From Flavobacterium sp. H122 (GTDB lineage Bacteria; Bacteroidota; Bacteroidia; Flavobacteriales; Flavobacteriaceae): 64,000 nt of DNA. Below are positions 18,660-27,520 of the stretch, piece after piece; within the stretch, counting starts at the first letter, position 1, and each line of letters opens with the position of its first letter. The stretch lies in assembly GCF_004959765.1 (NCBI RefSeq), contig NZ_SJZD01000003.1, positions 1 to 64,000 on the forward strand, read 5' to 3'. The position numbers and the translations under genes were made by a program. A model generated the notes under the pieces. It was not told where the DNA came from and did not search any database. It saw nothing but the letters and a program-made list of their open reading frames with translations.

Positions 18660-19094
18660 ATGGAAATTAAAATTATTAATAAATCACAGCATCCGTTGCC
18701 TCATTATGAAACTGATTTGTCGGCAGGAATGGATTTACGCGCTAATTTAGAAGAATCTATTACTATTCCACCACTAGGAAGAGTTTTAGTAAAAACAGGC
18801 TTGTTTATTGAGCTTCCTGAAGGTTACGAAGCACAGGTAAGACCCCGCAGCGGATTAGCTTTCAAAAAAGGAATCACCGTTTTAAATTCTCCGGGAACCA
18901 TTGATGCCGATTATAGAGGAGAAGTTGGGGTTATTTTAGTAAATTTATCAAATGACTTTTTTGACATTGAAAATGGTGAGCGTATTGCCCAATTGGTAAT
19001 TGCAAAACACGAGCGTATTTTCTGGCATCCTGTGGAAGTTCTTTCTGATACTGACAGAGGTGAAGGCGGTTTTGGCAGTACTGGAGTAAAATAA
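18660..19094 (+). CDS. dut: Deoxyuridine 5'-triphosphate nucleotidohydrolase
   Basis: Hydrolyses dUTP to dUMP, keeping uracil out of DNA and feeding dTMP synthesis. All five trimeric dUTPase motifs are present: AGMDLRA (22-28), PRSGLA (62-67), [11 protein letters not shown] (79-89), GERIAQ (106-111) and the C-terminal GFGSTG (137-142). Length 144 is normal. Confidence 0.96.
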   Translation: MEIKIINKSQHPLPHYETDLSAGMDLRANLEESITIPPLGRVLVKTGLFIELPEGYEAQVRPRSGLAFKKGITVLNSPGTIDADYRGEVGVILVNLSNDFFDIENGERIAQLVIAKHERIFWHPVEVLSDTDRGEGGFGSTGVK

Positions 19095-19095
19095 A

Positions 19096-19180
19096 AAATC
19101 ATAATTTAAAGATTGAAAATTTAAAAATTCATAATAACATTTTTAACCTTTTCAATCGTTTAATCTTTCAATTTAATATT
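19096..19180. repeat. Degenerate AAAGATTGAAA word repeat
   Basis: The dut-nucleotidyltransferase spacer is made of A/T words. AATTTAAAGATTGAAAA near 19103 is roughly inverse to the TTTTCAATCG and TAATCTTTCAATTT stretch at 19150-19175. Similar word-like spacers are common between flavobacterial genes. Confidence 0.55.
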
Positions 19181-19185
19181 ATAAG

Positions 19186-20196
19186 ATGAAAATAATCGTT
19201 CCTATGGCAGGACGTGGTTCACGTCTTCGCCCTCATACATTAACAGTTCCTAAACCATTAATCCCTATAGCAGGAAAACCTATCGTGCACCGTTTGGTTG
19301 AGGATATCGCAGGCGTAATTAATCAGGAAATAGAAGAAATTGCTTTTATTATCCATAAGGATTTTGGTGATAAAGTAGCTCAGGAATTAATTGTTATAGC
19401 TGAAAAATTAGGAGCCAAAGGAAGTATTTACTATCAAAATGAGCCTCTGGGGACAGCCCATGCTATTTTAAGTGCCAAGGAAAGTATGGAAGGCCCGATT
19501 GTTGTGGCTTATGCCGATACACTTTTCAGAGCCGATTTCACGTTGGATACTTCAGCAGACAGCGTGATTTGGGTGAAACAGGTAAACGATCCCAGCGCTT
19601 TTGGTGTAGTGCAGTTAAACGATAAAAATGAAATTGTAGATTTTGTTGAAAAACCAAAAGAATTTGTTTCTGATTTGGCTATCATTGGTATATACTATTT
19701 CAAATCGGGAGAAACTCTTAGAAGCGAGTTGGAATATTTGTTAGATAACAATATTCAAAAGGGAGGCGAATACCAATTAACTGACGGATTGGAAAACATG
19801 AAGCAAAAAGGCATGAAATTTGTGCCTGGTAAAGTTGAGGAATGGATGGATTGCGGAAATAAGAATGTAACTGTGGAGACAAATTCTCGTATGCTTCAGT
19901 TTTTGTATGAAGAGGGAGCAAATCTGGTTTCAGATACGGTTAGAATTGAAAATTCCACAATTATCCCACCATGTTATATTGGAGATGATGTAGTATTGAT
20001 TAATTCTATTGTTGGGCCGAATGTTTCATTAGGGAAAGCGACACATCTGACTAATGTTAAAATTCAAAATAGTTTGGTGCAGACGCATGCTCATTTGAAA
20101 AATGCTAAATTGGATAATTCCATGATTGGTAATCATGCCTCATTTGACGGTGATTTCAAAAGTATTAGTATAGGGGATTATTCAGTTCTAGAATAG
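19186..20196 (+). CDS. Sugar-phosphate nucleotidyltransferase
   Basis: A 336-residue enzyme expected to activate a sugar-1-phosphate with an NTP. The signature GRGSRLRPHTLTVPKPLIPIAGKP is at about residues 9-32, the catalytic core continues to about 235, and the last 90 residues look like a left-handed beta-helix (hexapeptide-type turns such as IIPPCYIGDDVVLINSIVG). Glucose- or mannose-1-phosphate is likely but not decidable. It lies in an envelope-biogenesis run conserved in Flavobacteriaceae. Confidence 0.87.
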   Translation: MKIIVPMAGRGSRLRPHTLTVPKPLIPIAGKPIVHRLVEDIAGVINQEIEEIAFIIHKDFGDKVAQELIVIAEKLGAKGSIYYQNEPLGTAHAILSAKESMEGPIVVAYADTLFRADFTLDTSADSVIWVKQVNDPSAFGVVQLNDKNEIVDFVEKPKEFVSDLAIIGIYYFKSGETLRSELEYLLDNNIQKGGEYQLTDGLENMKQKGMKFVPGKVEEWMDCGNKNVTVETNSRMLQFLYEEGANLVSDTVRIENSTIIPPCYIGDDVVLINSIVGPNVSLGKATHLTNVKIQNSLVQTHAHLKNAKLDNSMIGNHASFDGDFKSISIGDYSVLE

Positions 20197-20243
20197 AGAA
20201 CTGAGATATGTAAATAAGAATTCATTTTTGGTTGCAATATACA

Positions 20244-21593
20244 ATGATTAAAAAAGCTTTAAAAATATCATTTTTATTAGTGCTGATATTCAGTACCCAG
20301 TTTTCTATTGCCCAAACTAATCCGGAAGATATTGCACTTGATTCTGATGCTTTTCAGGAAGCGTATTATGAATCCCTGAAACAAAAAGGAATTGAGAATT
20401 ACGATAAAGCCATTATTGAATTAGAAAAATGTTTACAACTCCAGCCTCAAAATGCTGTTGTCTTTCATGAGTTGGGAAAGAACTATTTTTTCAAAAAAGA
20501 CTATGTTCAAGCAGAAGAAGCCTATACAAAAGCAACTCAGATTGATCCTATAAATAAATGGTACTGGATAGATTTATATGAAGTGTATTATGAAACCAAG
20601 AATTTCAATCAAGGGATTTTAACACTTCAAAAAATAATCCCGCTGGACAAAAAGTATAAAGAAGATTTAGTTTCCTTGTACATGTACACACGCCAGTATG
20701 ATAAAGCTTTGTTGTTGATTAACGAATTGGATGAAACGGAAGGCAAAACGGAACGCCGCAATCAATACCGTGCTGAGATCAATAAACAAACAGGCTTGAG
20801 TGCGGGGAATAAAAATGATCTGGAAAAAGCAATTGACGAAAACCCTCTAAACGAAGAGAATTATTTGTCACTGATTGCTAAATACTCTGAAAGCAATCAG
20901 GAGGAAAAAGCACGCCAGGTTCTTGAAAAATTACAGAAAAACATACCAGGTTCTGATTGGGCACAGGTATTTTTATTCAAGTATTATATTAACGACGGTA
21001 AAGGACAGGAAGCTTCAAAGGCATTGGAGACTGTTTTGAAAAGCAGAAAAGTTGATAAAAAAATCAAATTTAAAATGTTTAATGAATTCTTGATTTTTGC
21101 TTCAAAAAATCCTGCTTTCGAAAACCAATTAGCCTCTGCAGCAAAATATTTTGAAGGCGACCCGGAAGTTGATGTTTACAAAGAGATTGGTAAATTTTAT
21201 TATAAAAAGCAAAATTGGGATTTAGCCATAAAAAATCTGGAAAAATCTGTTGCTGTTAAAAACAGTGATGTGGAAGCTAATATTTTCTTATTGGCTTCCT
21301 ATGAAGAGAAAGCTGATTTTCAAAATATGCAAAAAGTGGCTTCTGATTTGATTGATATGTATCCTAATCAGCCGGAGTATTACTTTTTTGCAGGTAAATC
21401 GGCATTTCAATTAAAAAATGTAAAAAAAGCCAACGAATTTTTAGAGATTGGCTTGGATTATGTAGTAGACAATACAGGTTTGGAAATTGATTTCCTCAAT
21501 CTGATGAGTCAGGTTGCTTCTGCTTTAGGGAATGGTAAAAAAGCAGAAGAATATTCAACCCGTGCTGCAAATCTTAAAAATAAAAAGAAATGA
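20244..21593 (+). CDS. Tetratricopeptide repeat protein, exported
   Basis: A 449-residue protein with a signal peptide (MIKKALKISFLLVLIFSTQFSIAQ) and TPR motifs from about residue 45 to 440, e.g. AVVFHELGKNYFFKKDYVQAEEAYTKATQIDP. The ATG at 20244 gives a cleaner signal peptide than the upstream start. The next gene overlaps its stop by 4 bp (ATGA), so translation is coupled. It is probably a scaffold for envelope proteins; the partner is unknown. Confidence 0.8.
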   Translation: MIKKALKISFLLVLIFSTQFSIAQTNPEDIALDSDAFQEAYYESLKQKGIENYDKAIIELEKCLQLQPQNAVVFHELGKNYFFKKDYVQAEEAYTKATQIDPINKWYWIDLYEVYYETKNFNQGILTLQKIIPLDKKYKEDLVSLYMYTRQYDKALLLINELDETEGKTERRNQYRAEINKQTGLSAGNKNDLEKAIDENPLNEENYLSLIAKYSESNQEEKARQVLEKLQKNIPGSDWAQVFLFKYYINDGKGQEASKALETVLKSRKVDKKIKFKMFNEFLIFASKNPAFENQLASAAKYFEGDPEVDVYKEIGKFYYKKQNWDLAIKNLEKSVAVKNSDVEANIFLLASYEEKADFQNMQKVASDLIDMYPNQPEYYFFAGKSAFQLKNVKKANEFLEIGLDYVVDNTGLEIDFLNLMSQVASALGNGKKAEEYSTRAANLKNKKK

Positions 21594-22378
21594 TAAACAA
21601 AATTTTTGTTACAATACTTTTAAGTGTACTATTGGTTTCCTGTAAAGCCAAACAAAAAATGATAGCTCCTGCGGAAGTTGCCACAGCTGCTGTAAACGAA
21701 ACGGCAAAAAACATCATTGTCAATCACAATGCCGTTAACCGCGATTTTAAAACGGCTTATATTAAATCAAATGTTGATTATCATGATGCAAAGCAGTCGT
21801 TGAGTGTTTCAGCTGATATCCGTATCAAAAAAGACGAAATTATTCTGGTAACTGTAAAAATGTTTGGGTTTACCGGAGCAAAAGCATTAATAACTCCTAC
21901 TGAGGTTAAGTATTATGAAAAAGTAGGCGGAAAATATTTTGAAGGTGACTACAAAATGCTGAGTGATTGGCTGGGAACCGATTTGGACTTTCAAAAAGTG
22001 CAGAATCTCTTGTTGGGTAAAGCCATGGATGATTTGACTTTAGGAAAATATAATGTTGCAATAGAAGAAAATAATCCTAAATTGGAAGAAATTACGGATG
22101 GTAATTTTGCAAAATCATATATTTTTGACCCTAAGGATTTTTGGCTGAACCGTCAGGAAATAAAACAATTGGAGCCGGAACGCAGGATGATTGCAAATTA
22201 TTCAAGGTATAAATCGTATCAGGAATGTGTTTTCCCAATGGAACTTGCTATTTTTGCAGTACAAGGGGACAAAATCACAACTATTGCTATAGAAAATAAA
22301 AATGTAAGTTTTAATGAAGAACTTACTTTTCCATATAGTGTGCCAAGTGGATATGAGCAAATTAAAATTAATAAGTAA
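21590..22378 (+). CDS. DUF4292 lipoprotein
   Basis: A 262-residue lipoprotein with the lipid-modified Cys18 (LLVSCKAK). The mature part resembles LolA/LolB-type beta-sheet proteins in pattern (repeated strands such as SLSVSADIRIKKDEIILVTVKMFG), and I recognise it as the Bacteroidota DUF4292 family. A LolB-like role in lipoprotein sorting is only an inference. It is translationally coupled to the TPR gene and lies 9 bp before the EnvC-like gene. Confidence 0.78.
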   Translation: MINKIFVTILLSVLLVSCKAKQKMIAPAEVATAAVNETAKNIIVNHNAVNRDFKTAYIKSNVDYHDAKQSLSVSADIRIKKDEIILVTVKMFGFTGAKALITPTEVKYYEKVGGKYFEGDYKMLSDWLGTDLDFQKVQNLLLGKAMDDLTLGKYNVAIEENNPKLEEITDGNFAKSYIFDPKDFWLNRQEIKQLEPERRMIANYSRYKSYQECVFPMELAIFAVQGDKITTIAIENKNVSFNEELTFPYSVPSGYEQIKINK

Positions 22379-22387
22379 AAGACATTT

Positions 22388-23602
22388 ATGTTAAGATATA
22401 TTTTTTCCATTCTATTTATTGTAAGTACAACTTTTTCCTGGGCGCAGGAAGAAGACAGACAACGTAAGCTTGAAGAACAAAAAGCAAGGATTCAGGAAGA
22501 AATCCGTCAAAAGGAACGTTTGCTGGGAGAACAAAAAAAGAAAGAAAAAAATGTTTCTAAAGTCGTATCACAGCAAAAAGCAAAAATCGGATTGCAGCAA
22601 AAACTGATTAATATAACCGAAAAGCAAAAGAAAGTGCTTGGTAACAGCATGTACATTAATCAGGTGAAAGTGAATCAGCTTAGAAAGGATTTAAAAATCC
22701 TTAAAGAGGATTATGCAGCTATGATTGAAAAATCATATAAAAGCCGGTCGGAACAAAGTAAGGCAATGTTCATTCTTTCTGCCGATAATTTTTTACAGGC
22801 ATATAAACGTGCCCAATATATGAAGCAGTATTCTTCTTTCAGAAAAATGCAGGGAGAAGAAATTAAAGGTAAAACAGATCAGTTAGAACAATATCAAAAT
22901 AAATTAGGCACACAAAAGAAAGAAAAGGAAAAACTGCTTGCCGAAAGTGAAAAAGAAAAACAGGTTTTAGAAAATGAGCGTCTGGAACAGGAACGTTTGC
23001 TTTTCAGAATTAAAAAAGACAAAAATAAGATTGTTGCCGAAATCCGTAAGAAGCAAAAAGAATCCCGTGCCATTGAAAGACAAATTGAAAAGTTAATCCG
23101 TGAGGCAATTGCCGCAGCTAATAAAAAGGCTGGTAATACGACAAATACAACAACGTTTGTCTTAACTCCTGAGGCCAAAGAACTGGCTAACGATTTCCGT
23201 TCGAACCGTGGCCGTTTACCGTGGCCGGTGGAAAAAGGTGCGTTAAGTAAACGTTTCGGGCGTCAGCCTCACCCGCTGGAGCCTTCCATTATGATTGAGA
23301 GCAGCGGTATTGAAATTTCATCTGAAAAAGGGGCACATGCCAGAGCGGTTTTCAGTGGCGAAGTAAGTGAAGTGCAGCAGGCAGCAAACGGTACTGCAAC
23401 GGTGGTAATCCGTCATGGGGATTACATCACTACATATTCAAATTTAAGCTCGGTAAATGTAGGAAAAGGACAAAAAGTATCAACAAAGCAAACTATTGGT
23501 ACCATTCATTTCAATAATTTCACAAATAAAGCGGTTCTGAAATTTTTGATATACCAAAATATAACAAAATTAAATCCACAATCCTGGTTGATTAATATGT
23601 AA
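22388..23602 (+). CDS. EnvC-like murein hydrolase activator (degenerate M23)
   Basis: A 404-residue protein with a signal peptide (cut after TFSWA), a long coiled coil (about residues 20-265) and a C-terminal LytM/M23 domain (about 285-404). None of the zinc ligands is kept. The first motif reads SSGIEISSEKGA where peptidases have His and Asp, YSNL replaces YxHL, and LKFLIYQN replaces HxH. This matches EnvC/NlpD-type proteins that activate amidases at the septum rather than cutting peptidoglycan themselves. Confidence 0.87.
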   Translation: MLRYIFSILFIVSTTFSWAQEEDRQRKLEEQKARIQEEIRQKERLLGEQKKKEKNVSKVVSQQKAKIGLQQKLINITEKQKKVLGNSMYINQVKVNQLRKDLKILKEDYAAMIEKSYKSRSEQSKAMFILSADNFLQAYKRAQYMKQYSSFRKMQGEEIKGKTDQLEQYQNKLGTQKKEKEKLLAESEKEKQVLENERLEQERLLFRIKKDKNKIVAEIRKKQKESRAIERQIEKLIREAIAAANKKAGNTTNTTTFVLTPEAKELANDFRSNRGRLPWPVEKGALSKRFGRQPHPLEPSIMIESSGIEISSEKGAHARAVFSGEVSEVQQAANGTATVVIRHGDYITTYSNLSSVNVGKGQKVSTKQTIGTIHFNNFTNKAVLKFLIYQNITKLNPQSWLINM

Positions 23603-23606
23603 CATG

Positions 23607-23636
23607 AATAGGCGCTTAAAGGCGCCTATTTTATTC
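23607..23636 (+). terminator. Terminator of the envelope run
   Basis: AATAGGCGC (23607-23615), 6-base loop, GCGCCTATT (23622-23630), then TTATT. Strong GC-rich stem right after the EnvC-like gene. Confidence 0.82.
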
Positions 23637-24031
23637 CTTATATTTGAAGAAAACAGCAATCATAAAAAACGATCCTTTAACTGTTATTCAGCTGTATTTC
23701 TTTGGAACAAACAAGAGATAAGGGCTTCGGCATAATCAATGTAATAGTGGTAGAGCCGTTAAATAGGTCCGGAAATTAAATACTCTCGAATTCTTAAAAA
23801 ACTGACAATAATATCGGTTTTTTTATATTATAATGATTCAGTGAAAAACAGATTCTAAATTTCTAGTAGAGAAATCAATGAGATGAGTAAAATATAAATC
23901 ACATCTCATTTTAACAGGTAATTAAAGTAAATAAAGAATGTTTTTATTATATAAGACGAGTTACAAACGTGTTGAAATATAGGTTTTGCAGATAATAGTT
24001 TTTTTAAATCAATCAAGGTCCTTTTACTGGT
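23631..24031. other. Gene-free region with a possible orphan promoter
   Basis: About 400 bp without a supported reading frame in any of six frames. A perfect -7 box TATATTTG is at 23639-23646 with no gene after it, so a small RNA or a dead gene is possible. I could not recognise any protein family in short translated stretches. Confidence 0.4.
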
Positions 24032-24469
24032 TTAAATACGACGAAGTATTTGGTTTACTTCCTTCTTTGTGATTGCTAATATTGTACAAACTCTTTCGAG
24101 CATTTCTTCTTTTTTTCCATCAATGTATAATAAATCTGTTTCGCTTAAAATGGGATACATTTCTAATAATTTTTCTTTTTTATAATTCCAATTTTCGTTA
24201 AGAATAACTGCTGAAATACTTGTGTTATCAATCAAGTTTTTCAAATGAATTCTTTTGTAATCATCTGTCGTTTTTTTGTAATAATTCATTTGAAAAATTA
24301 ACTCTTCTAAATAGTTCATTAAATCAACATCGTCTATTTCATCCTTGCTGTAAAATTTAAGTGAAAATGGAGTTTCATCTAAATGTTCATAAATACCTGG
24401 GAAGCTCTCTTGGATCTTCTCAGTTAATGAAAATATTTTTTGAGAAAATAACGTGTTTAGACTTTCCAT
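24032..24469 (-). CDS. CsbD-like stress protein with an extra N-terminal domain
   Basis: A 145-residue soluble protein. The last 55 residues (WNYKKEKLLEMYPILSETDLLYIDGKKEEMLERVCTILAITKKEVNQIL) follow the CsbD/YjbJ pattern of Bacteroidota (WNELKGKLK, LTDDDL, EGKEDEM, KSKEEV). The N-terminal 85 residues are a separate, mostly helical acidic region of unknown family. ATG 24469 is used because the codon before it is GTG. It lies 28 bp downstream of a small membrane-protein gene on the same strand. A stress role is inferred. Confidence 0.55.
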   Translation of the reverse strand: MESLNTLFSQKIFSLTEKIQESFPGIYEHLDETPFSLKFYSKDEIDDVDLMNYLEELIFQMNYYKKTTDDYKRIHLKNLIDNTSISAVILNENWNYKKEKLLEMYPILSETDLLYIDGKKEEMLERVCTILAITKKEVNQILRRI

Positions 24470-24497
24470 CACTTATCTTTTTATGTTGTAGAATTTA

Positions 24498-24662
24498 TCA
24501 TCCTTTATTTAAAAGCTTTGCTATATCAATAATGTCATAGATTAGAATCAGGGCTACAGGAATTAATAATAAATGTGTTAATAAGCCAACTTCACCTACA
24601 TAAAGCCCTATTGTCCATAATACTACAAGTGCTATTGCTATGCTGTTGTATAATTTTTTCAT
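24498..24662 (-). CDS. 54-residue two-helix membrane protein
   Basis: Translating the minus strand from ATG 24662 gives 54 residues: MKKLYNSIAIALVVLWTIG, a short GEVG turn, a second helix LLTHLLLIPVALILIYDII and a basic end. Length and topology resemble the small stress-induced Lmo0937-type membrane proteins that often accompany CsbD-like genes. It is the first gene of a two-gene unit with the CsbD-like protein. Confidence 0.6.
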   Translation of the reverse strand: MKKLYNSIAIALVVLWTIGLYVGEVGLLTHLLLIPVALILIYDIIDIAKLLNKG

Positions 24663-24989
24663 CGTTTTTTTATTAGATTATTATTAGCCTTTATCTTCAT
24701 TTTTATGAAATATTTCATTTTTCATAAAATAATAACATGGGAAACCACAGTAAATTATAAAACAATACCTATTCCAATTTAATTAAAGGTACAATTTTTG
24801 GAATCTAATCTACTTAATTTAAAGTTAAATAATTGTTTTTCAAACATTTAACATAATTAGTTATCAATTAGTTGTAACTTTAATATTCTGTCTGATTAAT
24901 AGAATATTAAAGTTTTTCTTTTAGTGAGTTTATAACAACTTTTTAGATTTTTTAAAAACTTTATTTCTGTGAAATTAAATTATAAAAAC
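24663..24989. promoter_or_regulatory. Divergent spacer with two inverted repeats
   Basis: A 327-bp spacer between divergent genes. TTTTATGAAA (24701-24710) is inverse to TTTCATAAAA (24720-24729). CTTTAATATTCT (24878-24889) is inverse to AGAATATTAAAG (24901-24912), the latter followed by TTTTTCTTTT. The first lies about 40 bp upstream of the small membrane gene and may be an operator. The second may be an operator or a small-RNA terminator. Confidence 0.5.
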
Positions 24990-25202
24990 ATGAAACAACA
25001 GGAAATTATAACCGTTATCACAGGTATTCCTGATGATGTGCAAAAAAAACAGGCCACAATATATACTTACCCTGAACTTCAAGATTTTTTTGAAAAAGGT
25101 ATGTATGTGGAAAATATGGTGCAAAGCTGCTTGGCCGATGGAAGATGTATAATAACATTTGTTTTAAGATATTACAATGCATCACAATCAAAATCGTACT
25201 AA
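24990..25202 (+). CDS. Small conserved hypothetical protein
   Basis: A 70-residue protein from ATG 24990 (MKQQEIITVITGIPDD); an upstream GTG at 24969 would add seven residues. No signal peptide or membrane helix. The pattern is short beta strands with YTYPELQDFFEKGMYVENMVQS and a mixed-charge, Tyr-rich end. I do not recognise the family. It is divergent from the CsbD-like unit. Confidence 0.5.
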   Translation: MKQQEIITVITGIPDDVQKKQATIYTYPELQDFFEKGMYVENMVQSCLADGRCIITFVLRYYNASQSKSY

Positions 25203-25272
25203 ATTAGACAATTAATCGTTGAAAATTAATTATCTGATTCAGGTATATTGTTTTCTTTAATATGTAAAAGAA

Positions 25273-25301
25273 TTGTGCGCTTTTTTTATTTCTTATATTT
25301 G
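25273..25301 (+). promoter_or_regulatory. Bacteroidota promoter, TTG-N18-TATATTTG
   Basis: TTG at 25273-25275 (within AATTG) is followed after 18 bp by TATATTTG (25294-25301), 14 bp before the SnoaL-like start. It is the best match to the -33/-7 consensus noted in the window. Confidence 0.65.
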
Positions 25302-25315
25302 AAAAAACATCTTTT

Positions 25316-25807
25316 ATGAGAAATATACTTCTTCTATTTTTATTTACCTGCGCTTCTTTTGCCCAAACCAAAGAAAAGACTGAAATAAATCTTGTACTTG
25401 ATAATTGGCACAAAGCTGCGTCAGAAGCTAAATTTGAAAGCTACTTTGGATATTTGGCAGAAGAATCTATTTTTATTGGTACTGATGCCACTGAAAACTG
25501 GAACAAAAAACAATTCATGGATTTTGCGAAACCTTACTTTGATAAAGGCAAGGCATGGAATTTTACGGTTCTGGAACGCAATATTTATGTTTCAAAAGAT
25601 AAAAAAACAGTCTGGTTTGATGAACTGCTGAATACCCAAATGAAAATCTGCAGAGGAAGCGGAATTCTAATAAAAGTGGGTAAAGAATGGAAAATAAAAC
25701 ACTATGTTCTATCGATGACTGTACCTAATGATACTGTAAACGAAGTGGTAAAAATTAAAGCGCCTTTAGAAGACGCTTTAATTGAGAAGTTATCACAAAA
25801 GAAATAG
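25316..25807 (+). CDS. Exported SnoaL/NTF2-like protein
   Basis: A 163-residue protein with a signal peptide (MRNILLLFLFTCASFA, then QTKE) and one NTF2-like fold: N-terminal helix NLVLDNWHKAASEAKFESYFGYLAEESIFIGTDA, then strands ending EWKIKHYVLSMTVPND. The family binds small ligands and no catalytic residue can be named. It converges with the threonine dehydrogenase gene with one base between stops. Confidence 0.82.
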   Translation: MRNILLLFLFTCASFAQTKEKTEINLVLDNWHKAASEAKFESYFGYLAEESIFIGTDATENWNKKQFMDFAKPYFDKGKAWNFTVLERNIYVSKDKKTVWFDELLNTQMKICRGSGILIKVGKEWKIKHYVLSMTVPNDTVNEVVKIKAPLEDALIEKLSQKK

Positions 25808-25808
25808 T

Positions 25809-26765
25809 TTATTTGTTGTAAACATTTTCATTTAGCTGTTTGAACATTTCGGTTGTCATCGATTCTAAATCGAAATCATTTTGCCAGCCCCAGTCTTCTC
25901 TTGCACTTGAGTCATCAATACTTGCCGGCCAACTATTTGCAATTTGCTGGCGGAAGTCCGGTGCATAATTTATAGAGAAATCTGGATAATGTTTTTTAAT
26001 TTCTTCAGCAATTTCCGCAGGAGTAAAACTCATGGCGCTCAAGTTGTATGAAGAACGTATTTTTATATTTTCAGCAGGTGCCTGCATAATGCTGATGGTA
26101 GCCTTGATTGCATCATCCATATACATCATAGGTAAACCTGAATTTTCAGAAAGAAACGAAGTAAAAGTACCTTCAGTAATGGCTTTGTGGTAAATATCAA
26201 CAGCATAATCTGTGGTGCCGCCACCAGGAGGTGTACTCCATGAAATTAATCCGGGATAACGCAAACTGCGCACATCTACTCCATATTGCTTGTGATAGTA
26301 CTCACACCATCTTTCCCCCGTTTGTTTGCTGATTCCGTATACCGTTGAAGGTTCCATTATGGTATATTGCGGCGTATTGTGTCTTGGCGTTGTCGGGCCA
26401 AAAACAGCAATACTTGAAGGCCAGTATATTTTTTTGATTTTTCCTGCTTTGGCAAGATTCAAAACGTGAAATAATGAGTTCATGTTTAAATCCCAGGCAA
26501 AGGCCGGATTTTTCTCGGCAGTTGCAGAAAGTAATGCAGCCATCAAATACACATCAGTAATTTGATATTTTTCAATAAGATGTTCAATTTGATTGTAGTC
26601 AAGTGCATTAACAACTTCAAAAATTCCGTCGTTAACAACATCAATATTCAGTTTTCTAATATCAGAAGCTACTACATTTTCATTTCCATAAATCTGACGT
26701 AATTTTTGGGTAAGTTCGGTGCCAATTTGACCACATGCACCGATAATTAAAATCTTCGTTTCCAT
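25809..26765 (-). CDS. L-threonine 3-dehydrogenase, SDR type
   Basis: A 318-residue extended short-chain dehydrogenase that oxidises L-threonine to 2-amino-3-ketobutyrate with NAD+. It has the Rossmann motif GACGQIGTEL (about 8-17), SS(I)AVFGP around residue 120, the catalytic YGISK near 145 and the substrate-loop region LRYPGLISWSTPPGGGTTDYAV. The overall sequence is the same type as the flavobacterial (F. frigidimaris) epimerase-like threonine dehydrogenase rather than zinc-type TDH. ATG 26765 (METKILIIG) is preferred over the start two codons upstream. Confidence 0.9.
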   Translation of the reverse strand: METKILIIGACGQIGTELTQKLRQIYGNENVVASDIRKLNIDVVNDGIFEVVNALDYNQIEHLIEKYQITDVYLMAALLSATAEKNPAFAWDLNMNSLFHVLNLAKAGKIKKIYWPSSIAVFGPTTPRHNTPQYTIMEPSTVYGISKQTGERWCEYYHKQYGVDVRSLRYPGLISWSTPPGGGTTDYAVDIYHKAITEGTFTSFLSENSGLPMMYMDDAIKATISIMQAPAENIKIRSSYNLSAMSFTPAEIAEEIKKHYPDFSINYAPDFRQQIANSWPASIDDSSAREDWGWQNDFDLESMTTEMFKQLNENVYNK

Positions 26766-26857
26766 TTGCAACTAGTTTGGTGTACAAAGATACACAATTA
26801 TCAGCCTCAAATTCTTAACATATTTAACACTTTTAATCACCTAAAACACAAAAAGTG

Positions 26858-26865
26858 TACTTTTG
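26858..26865 (+). promoter_or_regulatory. -7 box (TACTTTTG)
   Basis: A perfect TANNTTTG element 20 bp before the lipoprotein ATG at 26886. The -33 element is unclear. Confidence 0.5.
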
Positions 26866-26885
26866 TGTTTTCAAAGTATTTTGCA

Positions 26886-27515
26886 ATGAATAAACTTTTA
26901 AAATATAGCTTTTTGTTTGCGGTTATTTTGGTTTCCTGTAAAAAGGAAGACCGAAGTGAAGCCGTTGAAGTTCAAAGAGCACTAAAGGAAAAAGAATTGG
27001 TTTTTAATTCGCTTTCAAAAGCATGGAATTTTTCCAGCCAGCAGCTTACGCCTGAATCTGAAGTTATTGTTCAAAGCTGGAACGAATGGCGTTTGTTTAT
27101 TAATGAATTAAACCAAAAACCTAAAAGCACAATCAATGCTTTTAAATTGAAAACCAAAAATCTGGTTAAAAAGGCAGATGTTTTGCCTTCTACTATTCCC
27201 AACAGATTGAATAAGCCTAAAATTAAGGCCAGGCTCTCCGCGTTGATTACTAAGCTGAAAGCTCTTGATATGTTCTTAAATATTGACAGAATTCCTGAAA
27301 AAAGGGTAATAGAATTGGTTAATGATTTGAATTTGGAGGTCAATGCTTTCAACGGTCAGATTGAAGAAATTGTTCGCCGCAGTAAAATTCAAATGGAAGA
27401 AGGGGAAGTTGAAATGATTAAGCGTGCCGGTGGGAAAAAGGTTGACACATTAGCAAATCCTCAACCGCAAACGCCGCAAAAAGAAGAAATAAAATCTTTT
27501 GAAGAAATAAAATAA
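26886..27515 (+). CDS. Lipoprotein of unknown function
   Basis: A 209-residue lipoprotein from ATG 26886 with lipidated Cys18 (VILVSCKKED). The upstream 40 residues of the open frame overlap the promoter and are not part of the protein. The mature part is helical and charged with no motif I recognise, ending in a Pro/Gln-rich tail (NPQPQTPQKEEIKS). It lies 5 bp before mfd, so both are probably on one transcript. Confidence 0.65.
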   Translation: MNKLLKYSFLFAVILVSCKKEDRSEAVEVQRALKEKELVFNSLSKAWNFSSQQLTPESEVIVQSWNEWRLFINELNQKPKSTINAFKLKTKNLVKKADVLPSTIPNRLNKPKIKARLSALITKLKALDMFLNIDRIPEKRVIELVNDLNLEVNAFNGQIEEIVRRSKIQMEEGEVEMIKRAGGKKVDTLANPQPQTPQKEEIKSFEEIK

Positions 27516-27520
27516 TAGCT

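Noticed and set aside
23735..23790. GTGGTAGAGCC stretch resembling a tRNA D-arm
   Set aside because: No matching acceptor stem, anticodon arm or GTTCGA loop can be found around it.
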